NCBI RefSeq assembly: GCF_024213665.1
Contig: NZ_JANAVP010000005.1
Coordinates: forward strand, 244,014-308,013
Reading direction: 5' to 3'
DNA: 64,000 nucleotides
From: Streptomyces sp. A3M-1-3
Lineage (GTDB): Bacteria; Actinomycetota; Actinomycetes; Streptomycetales; Streptomycetaceae
Under the pieces are notes generated by a model. The model was not told the DNA's origin. It made no database searches and was given only the letters and a program-made list of their open reading frames with translations. A program made the position numbers and the translations under genes. The stretch's first letter is position 1. Every line of letters begins with the position of its first letter. Below, in pieces: positions 32,038 to 41,574 of this stretch.

Positions 32038-34362
32038 GTGGCCGAGGCGGCAGACTTCCAGGGGACGGGCTCCTCTCCTGCCCGCCGATGGCTGCGGCGC
32101 GCAGCCGTATTGCTCGCCGGGACGCCGCTCTTGGCCGGGCTGGTGTACGTTCCCGCAGCCTCGCCCGCACACGCCGCCGATTCCGCGGGTCCGCAGAGTG
32201 TCGACGTGTCTCTCGACACACTGACCCCCGCCGCACCGGTGGAGGGCGACTCGCTCACGATCTCCGGCACTGTGGTCAACCGGGGCAAAGAGACCATCAC
32301 CGACGCCCGCGTGGGGCTTCGGGTGGGACCGCCGATGACCGGCAGGACGGCGGTCGACGCGGCCGCCGAGCGCACCGGTCCTGCTCCCGGCAATCTCTCG
32401 GAGATCGACGACGAGTACACCCTGGAGATCGCGAAGCTGCCCTCCAAGATCGGCCACGACTTCACGATCAAGGTCCCGGTCGACAAGCTGGGACTCGACG
32501 CGGACGGCATCTACCAGGTCGGCGTCTCCTTGGCGGGCCAGACACCGAGTCGGCCGTACCCCCAGGTTCTGGGTATGGAGCGGACCTTCCTGCCGTGGCA
32601 GCCGGAGTCGGCGGAGAAGCGGACCCAGCTCACCTTCGTGTGGCCGCTGATCTCCTCTACGCATCTCACCTCCGAGACGGGCTCCGACGAACAGCAGACC
32701 CCGGTCTTCCAGGACGACAGCCTGTCGGCGGAACTCGCCCCGGGCGGCCGGCTTGAACAGCTCGTCTCGCTCGGCAAGGAGCTGCCCGTCACCTGGCTCA
32801 TCGACCCCGACCTGCTCGCCACCGTCGACGCGATGACCAGGAGCTACCAGGTCAGAGGGCACGACGGCACCACCGTCGCCGGCAAGAGCCAGGACGTCGC
32901 CAAGCAGTGGCTCAGCTCACTCGAGGACGCGGTGGAGGACCAGAAGGTCGTGGCGCTTCCGTTCGCCGACCCCGACCTGGCCTCACTGGCGCACCGCGGC
33001 AGGAACGTCTCCGGGTCCCTCAGCCATCTGCGGCCCGCAACAGAAGTAGCCAAGCAGGCCGTGGAGACGATCCTCCACGTGACACCTTCCACCGACTTCG
33101 CATGGCCGGTGGAAGGTGCCGTCGATCCCTCGGTCGTCAACACCGCCACCTCGGCCGGCGCCCACCATGTGATCGCCCGAAGCGACAGCATGCGGGAGAC
33201 GGGGAACCTGTCGTACACGCCAACAGCGGCCAGGCCTATCGGGGGCGGCACCACGGCCGTCGTCGCCGACGCCCGGCTCTCCACCGCCTTCCAGCGGGAC
33301 ATGTCCCGGGCGGGGAGTTCCACGCTCGCCGTGCAGGAGTTCCTGGCGCAGAGCCTCGCGCTGAACCTGCAGGGCACGGACGAGGAACGCAGCATCGTCG
33401 TCGCTCCGCAACGGATGCCGACCGCCAGCCAGGCGCAGTCCATGGCAGGCGCGCTGCACGGTCTGCAGTCCGGCCGCTGGACGCAGCCGCTCGACCTGGA
33501 AGCGGCGGGGAAGGCCAAACCCGACCCCGACGCCACGACGAGCGTTCCCGGCTCGGGTTCGTACCCGGACTCCCTGCGCAAGAAGGAACTCCCGAGGAAG
33601 GCCTTCGAGGAGATCCGGACCACCCAGAACACGCTCGACCACTTCAAGGTGATCCTCACCGCGGAGGACCGCGTGGACATCCCCTTCGGCAACGCCATCC
33701 GCCGGGGAATGTCCTCTTCTTGGCGCGGCAAGCCGCAGGAGGCCGCCCAGTACCGTGGTGACGTACAGAGCTACCTGATCGGTCTCACCAAGAAGGTCCA
33801 GCTGATTCCGAAGTCGGACGCGACCCTCTCGGGCCGCAGTGCGACGATCCCGGTCACCGTGCAGAACAGCCTGGTGCAGGGTGTCGACAACCTGGTGCTC
33901 CGACTCACTTCGGACAAGCCGAACCGGCTGAAGTTCGGTGACGGGGCGGAAGCCGAGCAACCGGTCGCTGTCCAGGGAGGCCACAGCCAGTCCGTGAAGT
34001 TCACGGCCAACGCCACGGCCAGCGGACCGGTCGAGGTGACCGCCCAGCTCTACACCGAGGACGGTGTCCGCTATGGGGAGGCGAGGAGGTTCACCGTGGA
34101 AGCCACCGAGATCACCCCTACGGTGATGCTCGTGATCGCCGGCGGTGTCCTTCTTCTCGTCCTCGCCGGCATCAGGATGTACGCGCACCGCAGGCGTGCG
34201 GCGGCGCGCGCGACGGCCGGGGCCACGGCGGACACCGCGGCGGAGACCGCTGGGGAGACGCCCGAAGAGGCGGACGACGCCGAGCAGCAGAGTGACCCGA
34301 CGCCGGACACCGGACCGGATAGCGGCAACCCGTCGGGCACGGGTGAGAAAGTGGACCGTTGA
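32038..34362 (+). CDS. DUF6049 family secreted, membrane-anchored protein
   Basis: 774 residues from a GTG start. A Sec signal is predicted (RRWLRRAAVLLAGTPLLAGLVYVPAASPAHAADSA, cleavage near residue 46). A Big-like N-terminal beta domain follows (VDVSLDTLTPAAPVEGDSLTISGTVVNRG), then a long central region including PVTWLIDPDLLATVDAMTRSY, and a single C-terminal membrane segment (VMLVIAGGVLLLVLAGIRMYAHRR) with a cytoplasmic acidic tail. The family lies directly upstream of murJ in Streptomyces, which suggests an envelope role, but no activity is known. Confidence 0.88.
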   Translation: MAEAADFQGTGSSPARRWLRRAAVLLAGTPLLAGLVYVPAASPAHAADSAGPQSVDVSLDTLTPAAPVEGDSLTISGTVVNRGKETITDARVGLRVGPPMTGRTAVDAAAERTGPAPGNLSEIDDEYTLEIAKLPSKIGHDFTIKVPVDKLGLDADGIYQVGVSLAGQTPSRPYPQVLGMERTFLPWQPESAEKRTQLTFVWPLISSTHLTSETGSDEQQTPVFQDDSLSAELAPGGRLEQLVSLGKELPVTWLIDPDLLATVDAMTRSYQVRGHDGTTVAGKSQDVAKQWLSSLEDAVEDQKVVALPFADPDLASLAHRGRNVSGSLSHLRPATEVAKQAVETILHVTPSTDFAWPVEGAVDPSVVNTATSAGAHHVIARSDSMRETGNLSYTPTAARPIGGGTTAVVADARLSTAFQRDMSRAGSSTLAVQEFLAQSLALNLQGTDEERSIVVAPQRMPTASQAQSMAGALHGLQSGRWTQPLDLEAAGKAKPDPDATTSVPGSGSYPDSLRKKELPRKAFEEIRTTQNTLDHFKVILTAEDRVDIPFGNAIRRGMSSSWRGKPQEAAQYRGDVQSYLIGLTKKVQLIPKSDATLSGRSATIPVTVQNSLVQGVDNLVLRLTSDKPNRLKFGDGAEAEQPVAVQGGHSQSVKFTANATASGPVEVTAQLYTEDGVRYGEARRFTVEATEITPTVMLVIAGGVLLLVLAGIRMYAHRRRAAARATAGATADTAAETAGETPEEADDAEQQSDPTPDTGPDSGNPSGTGEKVDR

Positions 34363-34408
34363 GCGATGGCGTGGCCGGTCGGCCTGGGGACGATGAGGTG
34401 GGGTTTCG

Positions 34409-36568
34409 ATGAACGCGCCGTACGACGGTGACCGCGGACAGGGCGCGGGTGGCACTGCCGCGACACCGGGGGCCGTTCCAGGGCCACCGGGGCAGGTTCC
34501 CGCGCCGTCCCCACCCGCCCCGGACCCTTATCTTCAGGACGCTTACGACCACGACCCGTACCGGGAACAGGACCTCGCCGCACAGGACCCGGTGACCGAG
34601 GCCCTCTACGACCGCGCCTCGCACCCCCCGCCGCCGCCGGGCACCTACCAGGAGCCGCAGCCGCTCTACGAGCAGCCTGTGGCGCCCCAGCACGCCCCGG
34701 ACCCGCGGGTATGGGCACAGACACCGGCGCCCGAACCGGACGGGCCCTCCCGCCACCTCCCGTATGGCGACGATGGCCGGATCACCCAGTTCGTCGGGGT
34801 GGACGACCTGGTCACCCGGGCCGGTGACGAAGAGCCGGAGCCGGACGCCTTCGCCCACCTCTACCGCGACCAGCAGGGCAGCGGCCGGCCCCCCGTCTCC
34901 GAACCCGAACCGGTCGGCGCGCCCGCCCCGAAGAAGTCCGGCCGTGCATCAGGGCTGCTGAAGTCCAGTGCCGTGATGGCGGCCGGCACGATGGTCTCCC
35001 GGCTCACCGGATTCGTCCGCAGCCTGGTGATCACCGCGGCTCTGGGCGCCGCGGTTCTCGGTGACACCTACACCATCGCCTACACCCTGCCGACGATGAT
35101 CTACATCCTGACTGTCGGCGGCGGGCTCAACTCCGTCTTCGTTCCGCAGCTCGTACGCGCCATGAAGAACGACGAGGATGGCGGCGAGGCCTACGCCAAC
35201 CGCCTGCTGACTCTCGTCATGGTCGCCCTCGGCATCATCGTCATCGCCGCCGTTTTCGCGGCACCCGCGCTGATCCGCGCGATGTCGGACACGATCGCCA
35301 GTAACCCCGAAGCCAACAGCGTCGCCGTCGTCTTCGCCCGCTACTGCCTGCCGACCATCTTCTTCATGGGCGTCCACGTGGTCATGGGCCAGATCCTCAA
35401 CGCTCGCGGGAAGTTCGGCGCGATGATGTGGACCCCGGTCCTGAACAACATCGTCATGATCTTCACGTTCGGACTGTTCATCTGGGTCTACGGCACTTCC
35501 GCCGAATCCGGCATGGCCGTGGAGACCATCCCGGCGGACGGCGTCCGGCTCCTGGGCATCGGAACGCTGCTGGGACTCGTTGTCCAGGCCTTGGCGATGA
35601 TCCCGTACCTGCGGGAGGCCGGTTTCCGCTTCCGTCCCCGCTTCGACTGGAAGGGCCACGGCCTCGGCAAGACGGTCAAGCTCGCCAAGTGGACCGTCTT
35701 CTTCGTCCTCGCCAACCAGGCAGGTGTCCTCGTCGTCACCCAGCTCGCCACAGCGGCGGGCGAGGCGTCCGGCCGGAGCGGTGCGGGCTTCCTCGCCTAC
35801 TCCAACGCCCAGCTGATCTGGGGCATGCCGCAGGCCATCATCACCGTCTCCGTGATGGCCGCACTGCTGCCCCGCATCTCACGGGCCGCACATGACAACG
35901 ACCCGGGTGCGGTACGCGACGACATCTCGCAGGGGCTGCGCAACTCCGCCGTCGCGATCGTGCCCGTCTCGTTCGCCTTCGTCGCCCTAGGCCTCCCGAT
36001 GTGCACCCTGCTGTTCGGGCCGTCGGGCGCCGAAGCAGCACGGTCGATGGGCTTCATCCTGATGGCCTTCGGACTCGGCCTGATCCCGTACTCCGTGCAG
36101 TACGTGGTACTGCGCGGCTTCTACGCGTACGAGGACACCCGCACGCCCTTCTACAACACCGTCATCGTCGCCGCGGTCAACGCCGCCGTCTCCGCGCTTG
36201 CCTACGTCGTCCTGCCGTCCCGCTGGGCCGTGGTCGGCATGGCCGCCGCCTACGGCCTGGCCTACGCCGTCGGCGTCAGCGTCGCCTGGCGCCGGCTGCG
36301 CAACCGGCTCGGCGGCGATCTCGACGGCGCGCACGTCATCCGTACGTACGCCCGGCTCTCCGGAGCGTGTGTTCCCGCCGCGCTGGCCGCAGGCGCCGTC
36401 GCGTTCGCGATCACCAAGGGCCTCGGCAGCGGCGCCCTCGGCTCGCTCGCGGCTCTGGCCGGCGGCGGCGCCGTCCTGCTGGCTGTCTTCCTCGTCGCGG
36501 CGAAGCGGATGCGCATCGAGGAGCTCAACGCGTTGGTCGGAATGGTCCGCGGACGACTCGGGCGCTGA
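34409..36568 (+). CDS. murJ: Lipid II flippase MurJ (MviN)
   Basis: 719 residues. A Pro-rich cytoplasmic extension of about 180 residues precedes the flippase: SSAVMAAGTMVSRLTGFVRSLVITAALG..., GGGLNSVFVPQLVRAMKND, FMGVHVVMGQILNARGKFGAMMWTPVLNNIVMI, and about 14 hydrophobic segments to the end. The conserved membrane arginines (SRLTGFVR, FVPQLVR) are present. It flips the peptidoglycan precursor across the membrane. Between DUF6049 and a pseudokinase gene; actinobacteria use a phosphorylated partner to control MurJ, often encoded nearby. Confidence 0.95.
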   Translation: MNAPYDGDRGQGAGGTAATPGAVPGPPGQVPAPSPPAPDPYLQDAYDHDPYREQDLAAQDPVTEALYDRASHPPPPPGTYQEPQPLYEQPVAPQHAPDPRVWAQTPAPEPDGPSRHLPYGDDGRITQFVGVDDLVTRAGDEEPEPDAFAHLYRDQQGSGRPPVSEPEPVGAPAPKKSGRASGLLKSSAVMAAGTMVSRLTGFVRSLVITAALGAAVLGDTYTIAYTLPTMIYILTVGGGLNSVFVPQLVRAMKNDEDGGEAYANRLLTLVMVALGIIVIAAVFAAPALIRAMSDTIASNPEANSVAVVFARYCLPTIFFMGVHVVMGQILNARGKFGAMMWTPVLNNIVMIFTFGLFIWVYGTSAESGMAVETIPADGVRLLGIGTLLGLVVQALAMIPYLREAGFRFRPRFDWKGHGLGKTVKLAKWTVFFVLANQAGVLVVTQLATAAGEASGRSGAGFLAYSNAQLIWGMPQAIITVSVMAALLPRISRAAHDNDPGAVRDDISQGLRNSAVAIVPVSFAFVALGLPMCTLLFGPSGAEAARSMGFILMAFGLGLIPYSVQYVVLRGFYAYEDTRTPFYNTVIVAAVNAAVSALAYVVLPSRWAVVGMAAAYGLAYAVGVSVAWRRLRNRLGGDLDGAHVIRTYARLSGACVPAALAAGAVAFAITKGLGSGALGSLAALAGGGAVLLAVFLVAAKRMRIEELNALVGMVRGRLGR

Positions 36569-36687
36569 CCCTCGCACAACCATCGTCCGCCGCCGCGTGT
36601 CGTGCATAGCGCCGGACTGTGGGCACAATTGGCATGGCTTTGCAGACTGGCCGACAGCGTGCAACGGATGGGGAGGCAGGAACGACG

Positions 36688-38391
36688 GTGGCGGAACGTA
36701 GCACAGCTGCCGTCGACGTGGCCGACAACAGCGGCGACGAGCCGCTGACCGCGAAGGCGGACGGCGCCACGGCCGACGGGGTGGCGGAAGCCCAGCAGAC
36801 GGCGGACACGAGCACCCCGGACACGGGCGGCGAACGCAAGAGCGGCGTGCTCGGGCACGCCGCCGCGCCCGAGCTCCACAGCGGCCACAAGCTCGCCAGA
36901 CGCTACCGGCTCGAGGAGTGCGTCACCCGTCTGGACGGTTTCAGCAGCTGGCGTGCCGTCGACGAGAAACTCCGCCGGGCCGTCGGTGTCCACCTGCTTC
37001 CCGCCCACCACCCCCGCGCCCGCTCGGTACTCGCCGCCGCTCGCTCCTCGGCGCTGCTCGGCGACCCGCGCTTCGTACAGGTCCTGGACGCGGTCGAGGA
37101 GAACGATCTCGTCTACGTCGTTCACGAGTGGCTCCCGGATGCCACCGAGCTGACCAGCCTCCTCGCGGCCGGCCCGATGGAGGCACACGACGCCTACCAG
37201 CTCGTCAGCCAGGTCTCCCAGGCCATGGCCGCGGCGCACCGCGAGGGCCTGGCCCATCTCCGGCTCACCCCCGGCGCCATACTGCGCACTTCCTCCGGCC
37301 AGTACCGGATCCGCGGCCTCGCCGTGAACGCCGCCCTGCGCGGCATCACCTCCGAACACCCGCAGCGCAGCGACACGGAGGCGATCGGCGCCCTGCTGTA
37401 CGCCTCCCTCACCCAGCGCTGGCCATACGAGAACGACGCGTACGGGCTGTCCGGCCTGCCCAAGGGTGTCGGTCTGATCGCCCCCGACCAGGTCCGGGCG
37501 GGTGTCCATCGCGGGCTTGCCGAACTCGCGATGCGGGCTCTGGCCAACGACGGCGCCACCGCCTCCCGCCAGGAACCGCCCTGCACCACCCCGGAGGAGC
37601 TCGCCAAGGCGATCGCGGCCATGCCGCGCATCCGGCCGCCGGAGCCCGCTTTCACGGCACCCCCCGAGTACCAGCGCACCACCTACCAGCAGGGCACCAC
37701 CTACGGACGTGCGTCGGCCCGTCCCGCCTCGGCCACCCAGCCGATGGCGGCAGCCCCGCCGCCTCCGCTGCAGAGCCGCACCGGCAAGGCCCTGAAGTGG
37801 AGCGTCGCCGCGCTGCTCATCGCCGCACTCGGCCTGGGCAGCTGGCAACTGGCCGACACCCTCCTCGACCGAGGGGAGTCCGGTGGCTCGACCACTCAGA
37901 CGCCCGACGGAGGCGACAAGAACCCGTCCCCCGTGGTGGAGTCCGGTAAGCCGGTCCCCATCGTCGATGCGAAGGACTTCGATCCGTTGGGCGACGGTGC
38001 TGAGAAGCCCGGCGACATAAGCAAGACCTACGACGGCGACACCAGCACGCATTGGCAGACCGACTTCTACGAGAGCGCCGACTTCGGCAGGCTGAAGAAG
38101 GGCCTCGGGGTTGTACTGGACCTCGGTGAGGTCAAGCAGATCGGCACCGTGAAGGTTTCCTTCGTCGGGGACACCACTGTTCAGCTGAGGGCTGCGCCGT
38201 TCGACGCCTCCGCGGCTCCGACGTCACCTGATGAGTTCACGAAGGTCGCCGAAGGGACCGGGGACAATGTGGCTCTCCGTCCCGGCAAGGGTGTGAAGGC
38301 GCGGTACGTTCTCGTCTGGCTTACCGAACTGCCGCAGACCGATGAAGGCAACTTCCGAGGCCGGGTATCAGAGATCAAGATCACCAGCTGA
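36688..38391 (+). CDS. Pseudokinase with C-terminal discoidin-like domain (MurJ-associated)
   Basis: 567 residues from the GTG at 36688 (MAERSTAAVDVADNS; GGGAGG upstream). In-frame starts at 36619 or 36634 are less likely. The kinase fold is recognisable (LARRYRLEECVTRLDGFSSWRAVDEKLRRAVGVHLL, about residues 70-310), but HRD is replaced by HLRLTPGAIL and DFG is absent, so catalysis is not expected. One membrane segment (LKWSVAALLIAALGLGSWQL, near 370) precedes an extracytoplasmic beta domain with YDGDTSTHWQTDFY...GVVLDLGEVKQIGTV, like a galactose-binding/discoidin fold. This matches the pseudokinase half of mycobacterial MviN, here a separate gene after murJ. Confidence 0.88.
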   Translation: MAERSTAAVDVADNSGDEPLTAKADGATADGVAEAQQTADTSTPDTGGERKSGVLGHAAAPELHSGHKLARRYRLEECVTRLDGFSSWRAVDEKLRRAVGVHLLPAHHPRARSVLAAARSSALLGDPRFVQVLDAVEENDLVYVVHEWLPDATELTSLLAAGPMEAHDAYQLVSQVSQAMAAAHREGLAHLRLTPGAILRTSSGQYRIRGLAVNAALRGITSEHPQRSDTEAIGALLYASLTQRWPYENDAYGLSGLPKGVGLIAPDQVRAGVHRGLAELAMRALANDGATASRQEPPCTTPEELAKAIAAMPRIRPPEPAFTAPPEYQRTTYQQGTTYGRASARPASATQPMAAAPPPPLQSRTGKALKWSVAALLIAALGLGSWQLADTLLDRGESGGSTTQTPDGGDKNPSPVVESGKPVPIVDAKDFDPLGDGAEKPGDISKTYDGDTSTHWQTDFYESADFGRLKKGLGVVLDLGEVKQIGTVKVSFVGDTTVQLRAAPFDASAAPTSPDEFTKVAEGTGDNVALRPGKGVKARYVLVWLTELPQTDEGNFRGRVSEIKITS

Positions 38392-38421
38392 TCGGCGACC
38401 ACCGGGGGGAGGGGCAGGGAC

Positions 38422-39111
38422 TTGGACAATGCGGCACTCGGCGACATCAGCGACCAGGATCTGCTGGCTCGCCATGTAGCCGGCGATTCCGACGCCTTCG
38501 GTGAGGTCGTCCGCCGCCACCGCGACCGCCTGTGGGCCGTAGCCCTGCGTACGCTGGGCGACCGCGAGGAAGCGGCAGACGCGGTCCAGGACGCCCTCGT
38601 CTCCGCCTACCGCGCCGCCCACACCTTCCGCGGACAGTCGGCCGTCACGACCTGGCTGCACCGCATCACGGTGAACGCCTGCCTCGACCGAGCCCGCAAA
38701 GCCGCCTCGCGCAAGACCTCACCCATGGACGACACCGAGAGACTCGAGCAGCTCCTGGAGCCTCACGAGTCGGCCGAGGCGCCCGCGGAGCGCCAAGACC
38801 TCCACCGCGAACTTCTGGCAGCCCTGCGCACGCTTCCCCCCGAGCAGCGGGCCGCACTGGTCCTCGTCGACATGCAGGGCTATCCAGTGGCAGAAGCTGC
38901 CCAGATCCTCGACGTGCCGACCGGGACGGTGAAGAGCCGCTGCGCACGGGGCCGGGCGAGACTGCAGCCGATGCTCACACACCTGCGTACCGACGCCGCG
39001 GATAACAACGACCTCGGCCGGGGAAGGAACCGGACGCAGGGGACATCCGTCCCACCGGCAGCAGAACCCAAGGACACAGACGCGGTGAAGGGCGGAGGTG
39101 GGCGACCGTGA
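38422..39111 (+). CDS. sigM: ECF RNA polymerase sigma factor SigM
   Basis: 229 residues from a TTG start (LDNAALGDISDQDLLARHVAGD); an SD-like GGGGAGGGG lies upstream. Region 2 is DAFGEVVRRHRDRLWAVALRTLGDREEAADAVQDALVSAYRAAHTFRG and region 4 is LPPEQRAALVLVDMQGYPVAEAAQILDVPTGTVKSRCARGRARL. Placement directly before an HxxxCxxC anti-sigma gene and trxB identifies it as SigM of Streptomyces. The stop overlaps the anti-sigma GTG by 4 bases. Its regulon is not deducible here. Confidence 0.9.
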   Translation: MDNAALGDISDQDLLARHVAGDSDAFGEVVRRHRDRLWAVALRTLGDREEAADAVQDALVSAYRAAHTFRGQSAVTTWLHRITVNACLDRARKAASRKTSPMDDTERLEQLLEPHESAEAPAERQDLHRELLAALRTLPPEQRAALVLVDMQGYPVAEAAQILDVPTGTVKSRCARGRARLQPMLTHLRTDAADNNDLGRGRNRTQGTSVPPAAEPKDTDAVKGGGGRP

Positions 39112-40007
39112 CATCCACGACCGGCGCGATCCGGCACCCGGACGTCTCGGAGATCTCCGACCTCACCGAGGGACTACTCTCCCCGGCACGCACGGCCGAG
39201 GTCCGAAGGCACCTCGACACATGCCCGCTGTGCGCCGACGTACGAGCCTCCCTGGACGAGATCCGCGGCCTGCTGGGCACTCTGCCGGGCCCGCAGCGCA
39301 TGCCGGCCGATATCGCGGGCCGTATCGACGCGGCCCTCGCCGCCGAAGCTCTGCTGGATGCCACCTCCCCCGGCACGGGCGACGCTGTTTCACGTGAAAC
39401 ATCGCCTCCCGTCGCGGCGGAACCGACCACTGCCGACCGGCCGGCCGGCCACCCGCGTGCGGCCACAGGCCCCGGCCGCGGCACTCGTACCAAGCACCGC
39501 CGCCGTGCCGCCGTCCTCGGAGGCGTCTTCGGCACGGCCGCGATCGGCATGAGTATCTTCCTGATGCAGTCGCTGCCGACCTCACAAGGCACGGCGGACA
39601 AGACCGCGGAGAGTGGTGTGGGCGTTACTTCCGACGCTCCGGGGACCTTCTCCGCATCCGGCCTCGAAGACCGGGTCCAGGCACTTCTCGCCGCCGAATC
39701 ACCAGCCGGCCAGAACCCCAAGGAACGGAAGTCCCTCGGGACACAGACCCTCCCGCACTCGCCGCTGCGGGACGCGGAAGCAGCCACGAACGTGCCGCCC
39801 TGCGTCCAGGCAGGCACAGGCCGGGCAGAACCACTCCTCGCCGCGGAACAGGGCACCTACGAGGGTGCCGATGCCTATCTGCTCGTGCTCCCGCACCCCT
39901 CCGACAGCTCCTCGGTCCAGGCCTACCTCATAGACGCCTCCTGCCAGGAAACCGCCCCCTCAGGCACGGGCGACGTTCTGCTGAAGCGCTCCTACCCCCG
40001 CCACTGA
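39108..40007 (+). CDS. rsmA: Anti-sigma factor RsmA (ZAS-type, SigM antagonist)
   Basis: 299 residues; GTG start overlaps the sigM stop. The N-terminus carries HLDTCPLC (H35, C39, C42), the ZAS motif, in which the homologous Streptomyces protein is reported to hold a [2Fe-2S] cluster. One membrane segment (AVLGGVFGTAAIGMSIFLMQ, about 133-152) leads to an outer domain with two more Cys (PPCVQ and ASCQE). It should hold SigM until a signal releases it. A perfect parS lies within the coding sequence at 39387-39400. Confidence 0.85.
   Translation: MTSTTGAIRHPDVSEISDLTEGLLSPARTAEVRRHLDTCPLCADVRASLDEIRGLLGTLPGPQRMPADIAGRIDAALAAEALLDATSPGTGDAVSRETSPPVAAEPTTADRPAGHPRAATGPGRGTRTKHRRRAAVLGGVFGTAAIGMSIFLMQSLPTSQGTADKTAESGVGVTSDAPGTFSASGLEDRVQALLAAESPAGQNPKERKSLGTQTLPHSPLRDAEAATNVPPCVQAGTGRAEPLLAAEQGTYEGADAYLLVLPHPSDSSSVQAYLIDASCQETAPSGTGDVLLKRSYPRH
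39387..39400. promoter_or_regulatory. parS: parS site (perfect), inside rsmA
   Basis: GTTTCACGTGAAAC within the coding sequence, read as AVSRETS in frame. Confidence 0.9.
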
Positions 40008-40132
40008 CACACCCAACCCCGCGCTCGGACACCACGGGAATGCACGCCCCGTAGGATCCGTTGCGTGGGGTGAGAGTCATTGACCGGGCCCCGGTAGGCA
40101 GTACGCAGTCCGCAGAGACGAGGAAGACACCC

Positions 40133-41095
40133 GTGAGCGACGTCCGTAACGTGATCATCATCGGCTCGGGGCCGGCCGGATACACCGCCGCCCTCTACAC
40201 CGCACGCGCGTCGCTCAAGCCGCTGGTGTTCGAAGGCGCAGTCACGGCGGGCGGTGCGCTGATGAACACCACCGACGTGGAGAACTTCCCCGGCTTCCGG
40301 GACGGCATCATGGGCCCGGACCTGATGGACAACATGCGCGCCCAGGCCGAGCGCTTCGGAGCCGAGCTGGTACCCGACGACATCGTCACCGTCGACCTGT
40401 CCGGCGACATCAAGACCGTCACCGACACCGCCGGCACCGTCCACCACGCCAAGGCCGTCATCGTCACCACCGGCTCCCAGCACCGCAAGCTGGGCCTGCC
40501 CAACGAGGACGCGCTCTCCGGCCGCGGCGTCTCCTGGTGCGCGACCTGCGACGGCTTCTTCTTCAAGGACCAGGACATCGCCGTCGTTGGCGGCGGCGAC
40601 ACCGCCATGGAGGAGGCCACCTTCCTCTCCCGGTTCGCCAAGTCCGTCACGATTATCCACCGCCGGGACACCCTGCGCGCCTCCAAGGCCATGCAGGAGC
40701 GCGCCTTCGCCGACCCGAAGATCAAGTTTGCCTGGGACAGCGAGGTGGCGGAAATCCACGGCGAGCAGAAGCTCTCCGGCCTCACCCTGCGCAACACCAA
40801 GACCGGCGAGACGTCCGCGCTCCCGGTGACCGGCCTGTTCATCGCCGTGGGCCACGACCCCCGCACCGAGCTCTTCAAGGGCCAGCTGGAACTGGACGAC
40901 GAGGGATACCTGCGAGTCGACGCACCCTCGACGCGCACCAGCCTCACCGGCGTCTTCGGTGCCGGGGATGTCGTCGACCACATCTACCGGCAGGCCATCA
41001 CCGCCGCCGGCACCGGCTGCTCCGCCGCCCTCGACGCCGAGCGCTACCTCGCTGCCCTCGGCGACGAAGAGAATGTCGCCGCCGCAACAGTCTGA
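40133..41095 (+). CDS. trxB: Thioredoxin-disulfide reductase
   Basis: 320 residues from the GTG at 40133 ([26 protein letters not shown]). It reduces thioredoxin with NADPH. FAD-binding GSGPAG, redox-active CATC in [17 protein letters not shown]-binding [10 protein letters not shown] and C-terminal [27 protein letters not shown] are all present. It lies 125 bases after rsmA and 50 bases before trxA, so trxBA are co-transcribed and may be SigM- or SigR-dependent. Confidence 0.97.
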   Translation: MSDVRNVIIIGSGPAGYTAALYTARASLKPLVFEGAVTAGGALMNTTDVENFPGFRDGIMGPDLMDNMRAQAERFGAELVPDDIVTVDLSGDIKTVTDTAGTVHHAKAVIVTTGSQHRKLGLPNEDALSGRGVSWCATCDGFFFKDQDIAVVGGGDTAMEEATFLSRFAKSVTIIHRRDTLRASKAMQERAFADPKIKFAWDSEVAEIHGEQKLSGLTLRNTKTGETSALPVTGLFIAVGHDPRTELFKGQLELDDEGYLRVDAPSTRTSLTGVFGAGDVVDHIYRQAITAAGTGCSAALDAERYLAALGDEENVAAATV

Positions 41096-41145
41096 CCCAC
41101 ACGCTTTCCCCCACCCCACACCCCAGGAAGAAAGAGGAGGCCGCC

Positions 41146-41490
41146 GTGGCCGGCACCCTGAAGAACGTGACTGACGACTCCTTCGAAGAGGATGTCCTCA
41201 AGAACGACAAGCCCGTGCTCGTGGACTTCTGGGCCGCCTGGTGCGGTCCCTGCCGTCAGATCGCTCCGTCGCTCGAGGCGATCGCCGCGGAGCACGGCGA
41301 CTCGATCGAGATCGTCAAGCTCAACATCGACGAGAACCCGGCCACCGCCGCCAAGTACGGTGTGATGTCCATTCCGACGCTCAACGTCTACCAGGGCGGC
41401 GAAGTCGCCAAGACGATCGTCGGAGCCAAGCCGAAGGCCGCTCTCGAACGTGACCTCGCGGACTTCATCGGTGACGGGGCCAAGGCCTGA
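41146..41490 (+). CDS. trxA: Thioredoxin
   Basis: 114 residues from GTG at 41146 (GAGGAGG upstream). The active site WCGPC lies in LVDFWAAWCGPCRQIAPSLE, with the cis-Pro in SIPTLNVYQGG. Partner of TrxB encoded directly upstream. The gene ends just ahead of a one-mismatch parS and a bidirectional terminator. Confidence 0.97.
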   Translation: MAGTLKNVTDDSFEEDVLKNDKPVLVDFWAAWCGPCRQIAPSLEAIAAEHGDSIEIVKLNIDENPATAAKYGVMSIPTLNVYQGGEVAKTIVGAKPKAALERDLADFIGDGAKA

Positions 41491-41503
41491 CGGACACAGC
41501 ACC

Positions 41504-41517
41504 GTTCCACGTGAAAC
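41504..41517. promoter_or_regulatory. parS: parS site (one mismatch)
   Basis: GTTCCACGTGAAAC, 13 of 14 bases, between trxA and its terminator. Confidence 0.75.
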
Positions 41518-41544
41518 AAGGGCCGCCCCTCGGGGCGGCCCTTG
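41517..41544. terminator. Bidirectional terminator between trxA and GNAT gene
   Basis: A 13-bp stem (CAAGGGCCGCCCC / GGGGCGGCCCTTG) with a 2-base loop region, followed by TTT. Confidence 0.85.
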
Positions 41545-41574
41545 TTTCTGTCCGGGTTTCTGTCCGAGCGATTC

